A stretch of DNA of 64,000 nt from Candidatus Firestoneibacteriota bacterium (GTDB lineage Bacteria > Oederibacteriota > D2-FULL-39-29): assembly GCA_903928075.1 (NCBI GenBank), contig CAIYPD010000096.1, forward strand, positions 1-64,000, in the 5' to 3' direction. Made by a program: the position numbers and the translations under genes. The notes under the pieces are model-generated. The model was not told where the DNA came from, searched no databases, and saw only the letters and a list, made by a program, of their open reading frames with translations. This document shows positions 40,396 to 48,363 of the stretch, piece after piece (within the stretch, counting starts at the first letter, position 1; the number at the start of each line of letters is the position of its first letter).

Positions 40396-40940
40396 CAGGT
40401 CAGCATATCCTTATAAATTTTCTTCTCCAGCCTCTTAAGCTGGTCGCGAAGTTTTGCGGCATCCTCGTAGCGTTCTTCACCTACCGCCAGGTCCAATTTT
40501 GCCCTCATTTTTGTAATCTCCGAAGGATCATAAACTTTTGTTACTTTCTTGTTAACCTTTTGTTTTACCGGTATCTTGGCCGGAACTTTTCCTGTATGCC
40601 TGTTCCCGCTATGGATCCGCTTTAGAATCGGAATCAGCGACTTTTTATAGGTGTAATAGCAGAGCGGACAGCCGAGAAAACCCGATTTGCGAAAATCCTC
40701 ACTCGTCCACCCGCACTGGCAGGTGACCTTTACCCCTTCGTCTTCCCCGGGTTCAGCCTTACCTTCCTCCATAAAACCGGAGAGAAGATTTCCGAAAAAC
40801 GACGGTTTGTCCATAGAAAATGAAATCATGCCCTTGGCTTGCGCGCACTTATCGCAAAGATTTATTTCAGAGCTCTGGCCGTTGACAATCTGCTGCAGAT
40901 GGACCGTGGCTTCATGCTCGTGACAATTATCGCATTGCAT
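40395..40940 (-). CDS. mcsA: McsB activator with zinc-binding CXXC motifs and UVR domain
   Basis: The 181-aa protein opens with MQCDNCHEHEATVHLQQ..NLCDKCAQ (CxxC pair 1), has a second pair (CQCGW...GCPLCYYTYKKSLIPILKRIH), and a C-terminal UVR motif (MRAKLDLAVGEERYEDAAKLRDQLKRLEKKI). This matches McsA, the activator of McsB and adaptor to ClpC. AAGGAG lies seven bases before ATG. In Bacillus-type operons ctsR precedes mcsA. Here the next upstream gene is aroF on the same strand and no ctsR is present. Confidence 0.93.
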   Translation of the reverse strand: MQCDNCHEHEATVHLQQIVNGQSSEINLCDKCAQAKGMISFSMDKPSFFGNLLSGFMEEGKAEPGEDEGVKVTCQCGWTSEDFRKSGFLGCPLCYYTYKKSLIPILKRIHSGNRHTGKVPAKIPVKQKVNKKVTKVYDPSEITKMRAKLDLAVGEERYEDAAKLRDQLKRLEKKIYKDMLT

Positions 40941-41054
40941 TTAGACTCCTTAAAAATTGATACTGTTCTTTTAGTGAATTTTTTTTAATCAGCAATTAGT
41001 CCACCTACGGTGAGATCTCGCCTTAAGGCGGAAAATTAGCAATTAGCAATCAAT

Positions 41055-42068
41055 TTACATTTCCCTTCCGATAACTTTAGCAATAGGCTTGAGTTCGTCC
41101 ATAAGTTGCTTGAATTTTTCCGGCAGTAAAGACTGGTCGCCGTCGGACATAGCGTCTTCCGGATTGTGATGCACTTCCAGCATAAGCCCGTCGCAACCCG
41201 AAGCAATCGCGGCCTTGGACATGGGAATCACCCATCTCCATTTGCCCGTGCCGTGGGAAGGATCCACAATTACCGGGAGGTGGCTTAAATGTTTACAGAC
41301 GGCTACCGCAGAAAGATCCAGAGTATTCCTGGTGGCATCTTCAAAAGTCCGGATACCTCTCTCGCAGAGCATTACTTTATAGTTACCGCGCGACATAATA
41401 TATTCGGCGGACATCAGCCATTCTTTTATGGTCGAGGAAAGGCCGCGTTTTAAAAGTACCGGCACCTTGCACTCGCCTATTTCTTTTAAGAGTTCAAAAT
41501 TCTGCATATTTCTTGCACCAACCTGGATAATATCCGTATATCTTGCAACCAGGTCCACGGTCCGGGTATCCATTACCTCGGTAATTATTGGCAGACCGGT
41601 CACATCCCTGGCTTCGGAAAGAAGTTTCAGTCCGTCCTCACCCATTCCCTGAAAAGCATAGGGGGAAGTCCGCGGTTTAAAAGCTCCGCCTCTGAGTATC
41701 GTAGCACCGGCCGCCTTTACTTTCTTTGCCACATCCAGGAGCATCTCACGGTTTTCCACGGTACAGGGTCCGGCCATAACTACAATTTTGTTGCCGCCTA
41801 TCTCCAGATCCCTTACTTTTATTACTGTCGGTTCTTTCTGGAATTCCTTGCTGACCAGTTTAAAGGGCTGCAGTACGGACATTACTTTCTCAACGCCCGG
41901 CATCGTCTCCAGAGGCAGTTCGGCCAGGATCCGGTCGTCGCCTATCACCATAATCAGGGTTCTTTCTATACCTTTTGAAATATGGGGTGTAAGCCCGGCT
42001 TTCTCGACTTTCTCTATTACATGATTTAACTCGTTATCCGGCGTACCGGGCTTAAGGACTATAATCAT
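41055..42068 (-). CDS. aroF: 3-deoxy-7-phosphoheptulonate synthase (DAHP synthase, AroA-I-beta type)
   Basis: The 337-aa enzyme joins PEP and erythrose-4-phosphate, the first step of aromatic amino acid synthesis. An N-terminal regulatory domain (MIIVLKPGTPDNELNHVIEKVEKAGL ... to about 70) precedes the KDO8P/DAHP-synthase barrel: VVMAGPCTVENREML, LRGGAFKPRTSPYAFQGMGEDGL, VGARNMQNF, LLKRGLSSTIKEW, VIVDPSHGTGKW, DGLMLEVHHNPEDAMSDGDQSL. The form with this N-terminal domain is usually inhibited by Phe or Tyr. It follows hisC by 76 bases and so probably shares its transcript. Confidence 0.95.
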   Translation of the reverse strand: MIIVLKPGTPDNELNHVIEKVEKAGLTPHISKGIERTLIMVIGDDRILAELPLETMPGVEKVMSVLQPFKLVSKEFQKEPTVIKVRDLEIGGNKIVVMAGPCTVENREMLLDVAKKVKAAGATILRGGAFKPRTSPYAFQGMGEDGLKLLSEARDVTGLPIITEVMDTRTVDLVARYTDIIQVGARNMQNFELLKEIGECKVPVLLKRGLSSTIKEWLMSAEYIMSRGNYKVMLCERGIRTFEDATRNTLDLSAVAVCKHLSHLPVIVDPSHGTGKWRWVIPMSKAAIASGCDGLMLEVHHNPEDAMSDGDQSLLPEKFKQLMDELKPIAKVIGREM

Positions 42069-42091
42069 ATTGACTCCCCTAATAAAGTTTT

Positions 42092-42144
42092 AAGTACAAA
42101 GTTAAAGAATTTAGTACTCTGATTATTGTTCTTACTTTGTACTT
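42092..42144. promoter_or_regulatory. 11-bp inverted repeat between hisC and aroF
   Basis: AAGTACAAAGT (42092-42102) and ACTTTGTACTT (42134-42144) flank a 31-base AT-rich loop, starting at the base after the hisC stop. It could be a processing or partial termination site in the hisC-aroF transcript. Neither arm is followed by a T-run on the minus strand. Confidence 0.4.
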
Positions 42145-43230
42145 TTATTTCAGCACTTTTTTTAGCGCCGAGATAAATCGTCTGTTCTGCTGCATTGTGC
42201 CTATAGTTACTCTGATAGTCGTACCGGTGCCGATGCACCTTACTATTATCCCCTCTTTCATAAGTGCTTCCGTCACCGGGCGGGCCTCTATTTTAACATC
42301 AAAAAGAATAAAATTGGCTTCGGAAGCAACAAAAGAAATCCCCATAGCTTCAAACGCGTCCCCCAGCCATCTTTTTCCTTCGTTATTTACCTGTTTACTC
42401 TCTTCGACAAACTTATTATCTTTGAGGGCTGCTATGCCGGCCGCTTGCGCGAGTAAATTTACATTGAAAGGCTGTCTCGCTTTTTCCAGCAGGTCTATTA
42501 ATTCTTTTTTTGCAATACCGTAGCCCAGACGGATACCCGCCAGGCCATAAATTTTAGAGAAGGTCCGGAGAATAATAACATTTTTACCCTGTTTCACATA
42601 TTCGACAGATTCCGGATAATCCGCGCGGCCTACATATTCATAGTAAGCCTCATCCAGGATAACTATAACATCTTCCGGTATTTTACCCAGAAACTCATCA
42701 AGCTCCGTTTTTGTTATCATAGTCCCGGTAGGGTTGTTCGGATTGGTTATAAAAACTACCTTGGTCTTGGGTGTGATTTTTTCCGCCATAGCCGAAAGAT
42801 CATAAGCAAAATCTTTCATTTCAACTATAACCGGGGTCGCATCGGCAATGGTGGTCACCGCTTTATATTCGACAAAAGTAAGTTTGGGATCCCCCTGCAA
42901 TACCTCATCCTGCGGATTTAAAAATACCTGGGAAATCAAAAGCAAAAGCTCGTCAGAACCGTTTCCAAAAATAAGGGTTTCGGCCGGCATTTGCAGGTGT
43001 TCCGCCATTGCTTTCCTGAGTTCAAAGCAGCTGCCCTCGGGGTAAAAATAGATCTGCTCGGCGGCTTTTTTTACGGCAGCCACCGCCCGGGGGGAAGCTC
43101 CCAGCGGATTTTCATTGGAAGCCATCTTAATAATATCGGCTATCCCGTATTCTCTTTGAACTTCCGCCACCGGTTTGCCCGGGACATAAGGCGATAATTT
43201 ATCTATTGCATCTCTTTGCAGTTTCTTCAT
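42145..43230 (-). CDS. hisC: Histidinol-phosphate aminotransferase-family enzyme
   Basis: The 361-aa PLP enzyme (fold type I) shows NENPLGASPRAVAAV, GNGSDELLLL, FITNPNNPTGTMITKTEL, VILDEAYYEYV, and the PLP-lysine block ILRTFSKIYGLAGIRLGYGIA. HisC-family enzymes transaminate imidazole-acetol phosphate, and many also accept phenylpyruvate and prephenate. Since it sits directly upstream of aroF and divergent from iorB, an aromatic aminotransferase role is as likely as histidine synthesis. A good promoter (TTGAAA-17-TAAAAT) and ribosome site (AGAGGAG) precede it. Confidence 0.92.
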   Translation of the reverse strand: MKKLQRDAIDKLSPYVPGKPVAEVQREYGIADIIKMASNENPLGASPRAVAAVKKAAEQIYFYPEGSCFELRKAMAEHLQMPAETLIFGNGSDELLLLISQVFLNPQDEVLQGDPKLTFVEYKAVTTIADATPVIVEMKDFAYDLSAMAEKITPKTKVVFITNPNNPTGTMITKTELDEFLGKIPEDVIVILDEAYYEYVGRADYPESVEYVKQGKNVIILRTFSKIYGLAGIRLGYGIAKKELIDLLEKARQPFNVNLLAQAAGIAALKDNKFVEESKQVNNEGKRWLGDAFEAMGISFVASEANFILFDVKIEARPVTEALMKEGIIVRCIGTGTTIRVTIGTMQQNRRFISALKKVLK

Positions 43231-43264
43231 TAACGAAACTCCTCTAACTTTTAAATAACGCTAT

Positions 43265-43293
43265 ATTTTACCATATTTCAAGTTTGTTTTCAA
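43265..43293 (-). promoter_or_regulatory. Promoter of hisC-aroF
   Basis: On the minus strand: TTGAAA, 17-base spacer, TAAAAT, 35 bases before ATG. Confidence 0.7.
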
Positions 43294-43311
43294 ACATTCC
43301 CGTAAAGTCCA

Positions 43312-43340
43312 TTGATTTGGCCGTCTGTTTCTGCTAAAAT
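43312..43340 (+). promoter_or_regulatory. Promoter of iorB, predicting a leaderless mRNA
   Basis: TTGATT (43312-43317), 17-base spacer, TAAAAT (43335-43340). The iorB ATG is at 43346, where transcription should start. No ribosome site lies between. Confidence 0.65.
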
Positions 43341-43345
43341 CAGAT

Positions 43346-43921
43346 ATGCAGACAATAAATGTACTCATAACAGGCGTGGGCGGTCAGGGAACAATTCTGG
43401 CCGGAAGAATTCTGGCGAAATGCGCTCTGGAATCGGGCTTTGATGTTAAATCCAATGAACTGCACGGTATGGCGCAGCGGGGCGGCTCGGTAACCTGCCA
43501 TGTCCGTTTCGGCGACAAAGTTTTTTCACCGATGATACCCTCAGGCGAAGCCGATTTCATGCTGGCAATGGAAGAGCTCGAAGCTCTCCGCTATCTTTCA
43601 CATATGAAAAAAGGAGCCTCTATAGTTATGAATAAAAGAAATATTATGCCTGCCGGCCTGGAAAATAAAACGGACGCTTATCCGCAGGAAATTCAGAAGA
43701 AAATAGAAGAACTGCGTTTTAAAATAAGCGCCCTGGATGCCCAAAAAATAGCCAGGGATTGCGGCTCCATCAAGATAGAAAACATCGTCCTTCTCGGAGT
43801 GCTTTCAAAACAACTCCCCATCAAAGAAGAAATCTGGAAAGAAGTTATCAAGACCGCCGTCCCGCCCAAAACAATAGAAATGAACCTGCAGGCCTTCGAA
43901 AAGGGGCGTTTGACGGCCTAA
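43346..43921 (+). CDS. iorB: Indolepyruvate ferredoxin oxidoreductase, beta subunit
   Basis: The 191-aa protein is the gamma/beta-type domain of 2-oxoacid:ferredoxin oxidoreductases: NVLITGVGGQGTILAGRILAKCALESGFDVKSNELHGMAQRGGSVTCHVRFG, PSGEADFMLAMEELEALRYL. With IorA it converts arylpyruvates (from Trp, Phe, Tyr) to aryl-acetyl-CoA with reduction of ferredoxin, or the reverse in synthesis. iorA normally lies next to iorB, but here it is 13.6 kb away at 57557-59101. The gene is single, divergent from hisC-aroF, with a promoter predicting a leaderless message. Confidence 0.93.
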   Translation: MQTINVLITGVGGQGTILAGRILAKCALESGFDVKSNELHGMAQRGGSVTCHVRFGDKVFSPMIPSGEADFMLAMEELEALRYLSHMKKGASIVMNKRNIMPAGLENKTDAYPQEIQKKIEELRFKISALDAQKIARDCGSIKIENIVLLGVLSKQLPIKEEIWKEVIKTAVPPKTIEMNLQAFEKGRLTA

Positions 43922-43968
43922 TTTCAAAACATCAAAGCCTTTGATTTTCATGCGGTTTTCTTGAGTTT

Positions 43969-46575
43969 TTATCTGAACTCAGGCTTTCCGGAAAAACTAA
44001 TTTTCGAGATAATCGCTTCAATTATCCAGCGTTCTTTTTCCGAATCCGTTTTTTTAAGTTTTTCCTGCAAATACCCGTAAGCTGCCGCGCCTCTTTTCGC
44101 AAACCAGTGCTCCTCAGCCACGCGGTCTGCCGTATTCCCCTCCAGAAGTTTATTATAATGCGCCTCAATAATATCTTTTACATTGAAATTTGCTTCAAAA
44201 CCCAGGCGCACCGCATACTTATTCCCGTCCCCGCTCCGCTTAATTTCTATAAAATGCCTGCCACCATTTTCCAGAATAACGGCTATTTTGTTTTTTCCCG
44301 GCGCAACGCTCTGCCAGGCCTTCCCGTCTATCCTGTACAAATGCTCTTCATCAATAAAGACGGCAGAGTCGGAAAAATAAAATTGCAGTTCCTCGCCTTC
44401 AACCGGAGAATCTAAATTATCTTTTTTTCCTTTTAATACAGTTTCAACACCTTTGCATACTGCAGAGGAAAACAGAAGTTCTTCCGGAGCACCATCAAAA
44501 AATTCACGAATGTTTATTTTAAGCCAGGATTTCTTTGTATATACATCCTTTAACCGCAAAAAAACAGTTCCGTCAGAAGCTTCTAAAATATGATATTCAT
44601 CCCAACCGCTGCCGCCGGTAAACTTTCCCGCAATTTCCGCCCTATCTTCTTTTTGTACCCATATTTTTCTATTCTCTTTATTTATTCTGAGCGAGACGCT
44701 GTGCCCCAGCTCCCGCAGATACTCACTTTTCTCCGCGGCCTGCCTTCTCTTTAAAACCGCAGTTTCAATTTCCGAGCTGTAATACTTATCCGCTTTCTCC
44801 ATTTCCGGGCCCTTAAGAAAGTAGCTTTTCTGTTCATTATCCTCAGTCGCGCCATACAGGTTAACGGCAATCTTCCCGGAAGGGGTAACAAAAGGTTTTG
44901 TCAATTTTCTGTTTGTCTTAATGATAAAATCCGCAGAATCAATAATGCTCCACTTGGTACCGTCATAATAATTTATCTTATCTGTGGCATATCTTGTCAT
45001 ATAATATATCTCGCCCTTTGGAGTTACCACGGGATACTCAAAAGCTTCATCCAGTCCGGCGCAGGTGCTGTCATATTTTAAACTGACAGCCGGGTCTTTC
45101 GACAGCAATTCCGCAAACAAATCAGGCGCGTTTCCAAAGCGGGGTGCCCCGGTGCCAAAAACTGCAGCAGAAATATCCCTGCCTTTAGAAAGCTGTAATA
45201 TCCAGATTCTTTTTTTAGAATCAACGGCGAAACCCAAAATACGCCCCGGCTCGACCTCTGCAACCTTTAGAATCTTCCCATCTTTATAGCGCAGAAGGGC
45301 ATTGTCAGGGTCAACCCAGACCAGCCCCCCGTCCCCGTCTTCAAGCACCGGACTTTGAGTATAAACTTCCCCGGACAATTTATTTTTGGTTTTCTTCACC
45401 TCACTACCCAGAATCTGGCAGAAGCGGTATTCACTCCGGTCTTTTTTTGGCGCAACCAAAAAAATGCCGTCTTGCACCCGGGCAAATCCTCCGACATGGT
45501 CAATAAAAAGCCCGTCAGCCGCGCCGAAAAAATCGACCTTACCCTCTTTGTCGACTCTATAGAGGCCGCGCTTCATTGCTTCTATCCAGAGACTGCCGTC
45601 CTTCCCGGCATACATAAGTCTCGTTGAATTGTAGACGCTTGATCTGTCCCAGTCTATTCCTTCAAGGACTCTTACAAAACCGTCTTTTTCGACTCTGTAA
45701 AGATTATTGTTAAATTTTGTTCCTTTTTCGGATTTTCCCGCAACAAACCAGGTTCTGCCGCCGGCATCTTTCACGCTTGAGTGCAGTTTCCAGCTCGACG
45801 CCAATTCGGTAATTAAAGGTATATCATCAAACAGGACACAGCCCCCGAGTTCAAAAACCTTATAGGCCCCTATCTTAACTCCGGGTATTTCCAGACCTGC
45901 AAGGAACTTTCCGGGTTCAAACTCAAAAAAACCGTTCAACCTCCCGTTTTTCAAATCCGGAGCCTTGACACATATTTCCTTGCCGTCCTTAAAGCACTTA
46001 AGTCCGAGAAATGAAAGAAATGAAGGATGCGAGAAAATACTGTTGGTCCAGCACCAGACCCTGCCTGAAGTATCCTCATAAAAACTAAGAGGATTGAAAT
46101 TTCCGGCGGCTGCGGTTTTTTGATAATCCCCCGTCTTAAAAAAGAAGCCGTATTCTATCGCAGTCTTTTCTTTCTGCCCGTTCATAATAGTAATAATATT
46201 ATTCTCATAATCGGCAAGCCAGAGCCTGCCGGTCTTGTCTTCAAATAAAACATTGGGATTCAATTTGTTCCCGCACAAAAGCTCAAAATCTTTTTTCCCG
46301 GCCTTATAAAGCGAAATACCTGCATCCCCGGCTAAAAAGGCCAGCACGCCGTTTTTTTTGGTTGCCTGGATAGAGTAAATAGACTTACTGTTGAATATAG
46401 GGAGTTCCAGAAAACTTCCGCCGGAAAAAATGTAAAGCTTTTGACCGTCAGTAACCCAGATGCCGCCTTCCTCATTTGAGGTAAAACCCCTGCAATAAAG
46501 CTTGTCAACATCGATCTCCGGATGCGCAATGGAAACAAGGGATATGACAATAAAAAATATATGCAAGAACTTCAT
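43969..46575 (-). CDS. Secreted beta-propeller sensor-like protein with C-terminal HEAT-like end
   Basis: The 868-aa protein has a signal peptide (MKFLHIFFIVISLVSIAHPEI) and many propeller blades of the 'two-component regulator propeller' kind: GGIWVTDGQKLYIFSGGSFLELP, DKTGRLWLADYENNIITIMNG, EDTSGRVWCWTNS, AGKDGSLWIEAMKRGLYRVDKEGKVDFFGAADGL. No histidine kinase or other output domain follows. The end (FAKRGAAAYGYLQEKLKKTDSEKERWIIEAIISKI) resembles a HEAT-type helix pair and is shared with the next gene. GAGGAG precedes ATG. The pair is likely co-transcribed (22 bases apart). Function unknown; periplasmic or extracellular. Confidence 0.7.
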   Translation of the reverse strand: MKFLHIFFIVISLVSIAHPEIDVDKLYCRGFTSNEEGGIWVTDGQKLYIFSGGSFLELPIFNSKSIYSIQATKKNGVLAFLAGDAGISLYKAGKKDFELLCGNKLNPNVLFEDKTGRLWLADYENNIITIMNGQKEKTAIEYGFFFKTGDYQKTAAAGNFNPLSFYEDTSGRVWCWTNSIFSHPSFLSFLGLKCFKDGKEICVKAPDLKNGRLNGFFEFEPGKFLAGLEIPGVKIGAYKVFELGGCVLFDDIPLITELASSWKLHSSVKDAGGRTWFVAGKSEKGTKFNNNLYRVEKDGFVRVLEGIDWDRSSVYNSTRLMYAGKDGSLWIEAMKRGLYRVDKEGKVDFFGAADGLFIDHVGGFARVQDGIFLVAPKKDRSEYRFCQILGSEVKKTKNKLSGEVYTQSPVLEDGDGGLVWVDPDNALLRYKDGKILKVAEVEPGRILGFAVDSKKRIWILQLSKGRDISAAVFGTGAPRFGNAPDLFAELLSKDPAVSLKYDSTCAGLDEAFEYPVVTPKGEIYYMTRYATDKINYYDGTKWSIIDSADFIIKTNRKLTKPFVTPSGKIAVNLYGATEDNEQKSYFLKGPEMEKADKYYSSEIETAVLKRRQAAEKSEYLRELGHSVSLRINKENRKIWVQKEDRAEIAGKFTGGSGWDEYHILEASDGTVFLRLKDVYTKKSWLKINIREFFDGAPEELLFSSAVCKGVETVLKGKKDNLDSPVEGEELQFYFSDSAVFIDEEHLYRIDGKAWQSVAPGKNKIAVILENGGRHFIEIKRSGDGNKYAVRLGFEANFNVKDIIEAHYNKLLEGNTADRVAEEHWFAKRGAAAYGYLQEKLKKTDSEKERWIIEAIISKISFSGKPEFR

Positions 46576-46597
46576 ATTATCTCCTCAAGCCGGCTAC

Positions 46598-47956
46598 TTA
46601 CTTAACCGTTGAAATCACGGCCTCTATCAGCCAGCGTTCTTCTGAATCCGCTTCTGAAAGTTTCTTCTTTAAGAATTTCAGGCCGGCTTGCCCGGAGGAA
46701 CGAAACTCACCCTGGGCCTTTGTTTTTAAAGCCGGGTTGCCGGAAAAAAGAGCCGCATACATTTTATTAAAATCAAGCGGCACCACCTCACCTCCGGCCG
46801 GGGACTCTTGAACTTTTTGTATAAAGCTGCTTTTTTCCAGGACACATTCCCTGCTGTCACCGAGAAATTTTGTGAAATTGTCCTTATAAAAAGTAACCTG
46901 CGCTTTTTGGGAAGCAACAGAAAGAACCAGATCCCCTTCTCTGTCGGTTTCAGCATCAAAGGACATATCATAGGAGCCGTTTTCGGAAATTTTACACAAA
47001 AAATCGTAGACCCTGTCTTCTTTATATACAGCCATATTGCCGTACCCGGGAGTCAATATCTTATACCCCTTAAAATCATATTGCAGTAACCGGAGTTCGC
47101 CGTCGCTGCTGGCGGGTTCATAAATATGTTTTGTAAGTTTTTTTTCGTTCTCTCGTCCTAAAGCCGGTTCGGCTTCAAAATATTTTTCCCCGTTAACTTC
47201 AAAACTGCCGTCTTTAAGAACCACAGGGTAATACTCTCTATTGTAAGTGTTGCTGCCTTTTACGAAGGCCTCAAAAACCTGTCTCCCTTTTTTATCCGAA
47301 AATGCTTTTCCTGAAAAGCAAAAGGCCGACGACCCTTTATCTTTGATGCTATACTCCTTCCATTCCCCGCCGTTAAAATACCGGACAGTGTTATAGCTCA
47401 GGCTTTTTGTATAAGACCGGTTTTTCGGAGCAGAGGAATTAACAAACAACGCCGCTTCACCGTTCTTTAAATCAATGAGTTTGACCCTGTTATTGCTCAA
47501 ATCCAGTTTAAAGGCAGGATCCTCTTTTTTTAAAGAGCTGTACTTTGAAGTTATAAGAAACACCTCTCCTTTTTTTGAGGCCGGATCAAATATGTACGCC
47601 GAAGGTAAAAGATCCGGGTTACCGCCGAAGATAAGCCAGATTCTGCTCTGGCTGTCCGCGCCCAGCGCCTGCACATAATAAGTTTTAAATTTTCTGCCGG
47701 CCAAAGTTTTTGGTTCAGACAAACTCATTTCCTCTGCAATTATTTTGCCATCCCAGGAAAAGAGCTCTGCGCCTTTCGCCTCCTCAAATATCCACCAAAT
47801 TTTCCCTGTTGTATCTTTTGTGATGCCAAAACTGCTCTCTGCGGTAAAATAATTTGGCTTGGCGTAGGAGAGGCAGGGAAAATAGGACAAAAACAGCAGG
47901 ATAAGAGCAACCGGTATATTTCTTATACATTTCACAGCTTCCATCCTTTTTCGCAT
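46598..47956 (-). CDS. Secreted propeller-like protein, partner/paralog of 43969-46575
   Basis: The track start is a TTG lying inside the promoter (TTGTATAAT). ATG 47956 or GTG 47935 is more likely, leading to a signal peptide (IRNIPVALILLFLSYFPCLSYA). The product is about 450 aa, with propeller-like strands (SSFGITKDTTGKIWWIFEEAKGAELFSW, LGADSQSRIWLIFGG) and the same C-terminal helices as its neighbour (FRSSGQAGLKFLKKKLSEADSEERWLIEAVIS). It is shorter by roughly half. Both may read or bind the same extracellular partner. No enzyme motif is visible. Confidence 0.65.
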   Translation of the reverse strand: MRKRMEAVKCIRNIPVALILLFLSYFPCLSYAKPNYFTAESSFGITKDTTGKIWWIFEEAKGAELFSWDGKIIAEEMSLSEPKTLAGRKFKTYYVQALGADSQSRIWLIFGGNPDLLPSAYIFDPASKKGEVFLITSKYSSLKKEDPAFKLDLSNNRVKLIDLKNGEAALFVNSSAPKNRSYTKSLSYNTVRYFNGGEWKEYSIKDKGSSAFCFSGKAFSDKKGRQVFEAFVKGSNTYNREYYPVVLKDGSFEVNGEKYFEAEPALGRENEKKLTKHIYEPASSDGELRLLQYDFKGYKILTPGYGNMAVYKEDRVYDFLCKISENGSYDMSFDAETDREGDLVLSVASQKAQVTFYKDNFTKFLGDSRECVLEKSSFIQKVQESPAGGEVVPLDFNKMYAALFSGNPALKTKAQGEFRSSGQAGLKFLKKKLSEADSEERWLIEAVISTVK

Positions 47957-48049
47957 TGTAATTAAATAATTATACAACACTGCCTCTTTATTTTAAACCT
48001 AATATTAGTCCGGATTATCCTCCGCTAATCCCTTTCCGGGCCTTTCGGA

Positions 48050-48078
48050 TTGACTTAATCCCTGCATTTTGGTAGGAT
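48050..48078 (+). promoter_or_regulatory. Promoter of the first symporter operon
   Basis: TTGACT (48050-48055), 17-base spacer, TAGGAT (48073-48078). The ~78-base leader holds a stem (GAAGAGT...ACTCTTC, about 48096-48140) just before the ribosome site GGAGGTGA, so translation may be structure-controlled. Confidence 0.65.
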
Positions 48079-48162
48079 TTAATTGAATTTCTATGAAGAG
48101 TTCCTGGAAAACGCCCGGGCTTGGGGTTTAATGACTCTTCCTAATTGGAGGTGATTTAACAT

Positions 48163-48336
48163 ATGTTAGGACTTGAAGGGATGGGCGTCGCTTTGGCGTA
48201 TATTTTCACCATTTTAGCTACACTTCTTTGCATCGTTTACGGCTGGATCAACTGGAATAAAGGAGACGAGCACGAAACGAAAGAAATAAAAGAAGAACTA
48301 AAATGGGAGAAAAACGACTCCAAATTAGCCAAGTAA
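48163..48336 (+). CDS. Symporter small accessory protein (57 aa, one membrane helix)
   Basis: Not in the ORF track. ATG 48163 follows TTGGAGGTGATTTAACAT, an excellent ribosome site. The product is MLGLEGMGVALAYIFTILAT... with one helix (about residues 8-29), the motif YGWINWNKGDE, and a charged C-terminal tail (EIKEELKWEKNDSK). It ends 27 bases before a sodium/solute symporter gene. This matches what I recall as the 'symporter small accessory protein' type, found directly upstream of SSS transporters. It presumably binds the transporter in the inner membrane to aid stability or gating. Confidence 0.85.
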   Translation: MLGLEGMGVALAYIFTILATLLCIVYGWINWNKGDEHETKEIKEELKWEKNDSKLAK

Positions 48337-48363
48337 AAACAATTTATTTCCAGGGGGATATTT

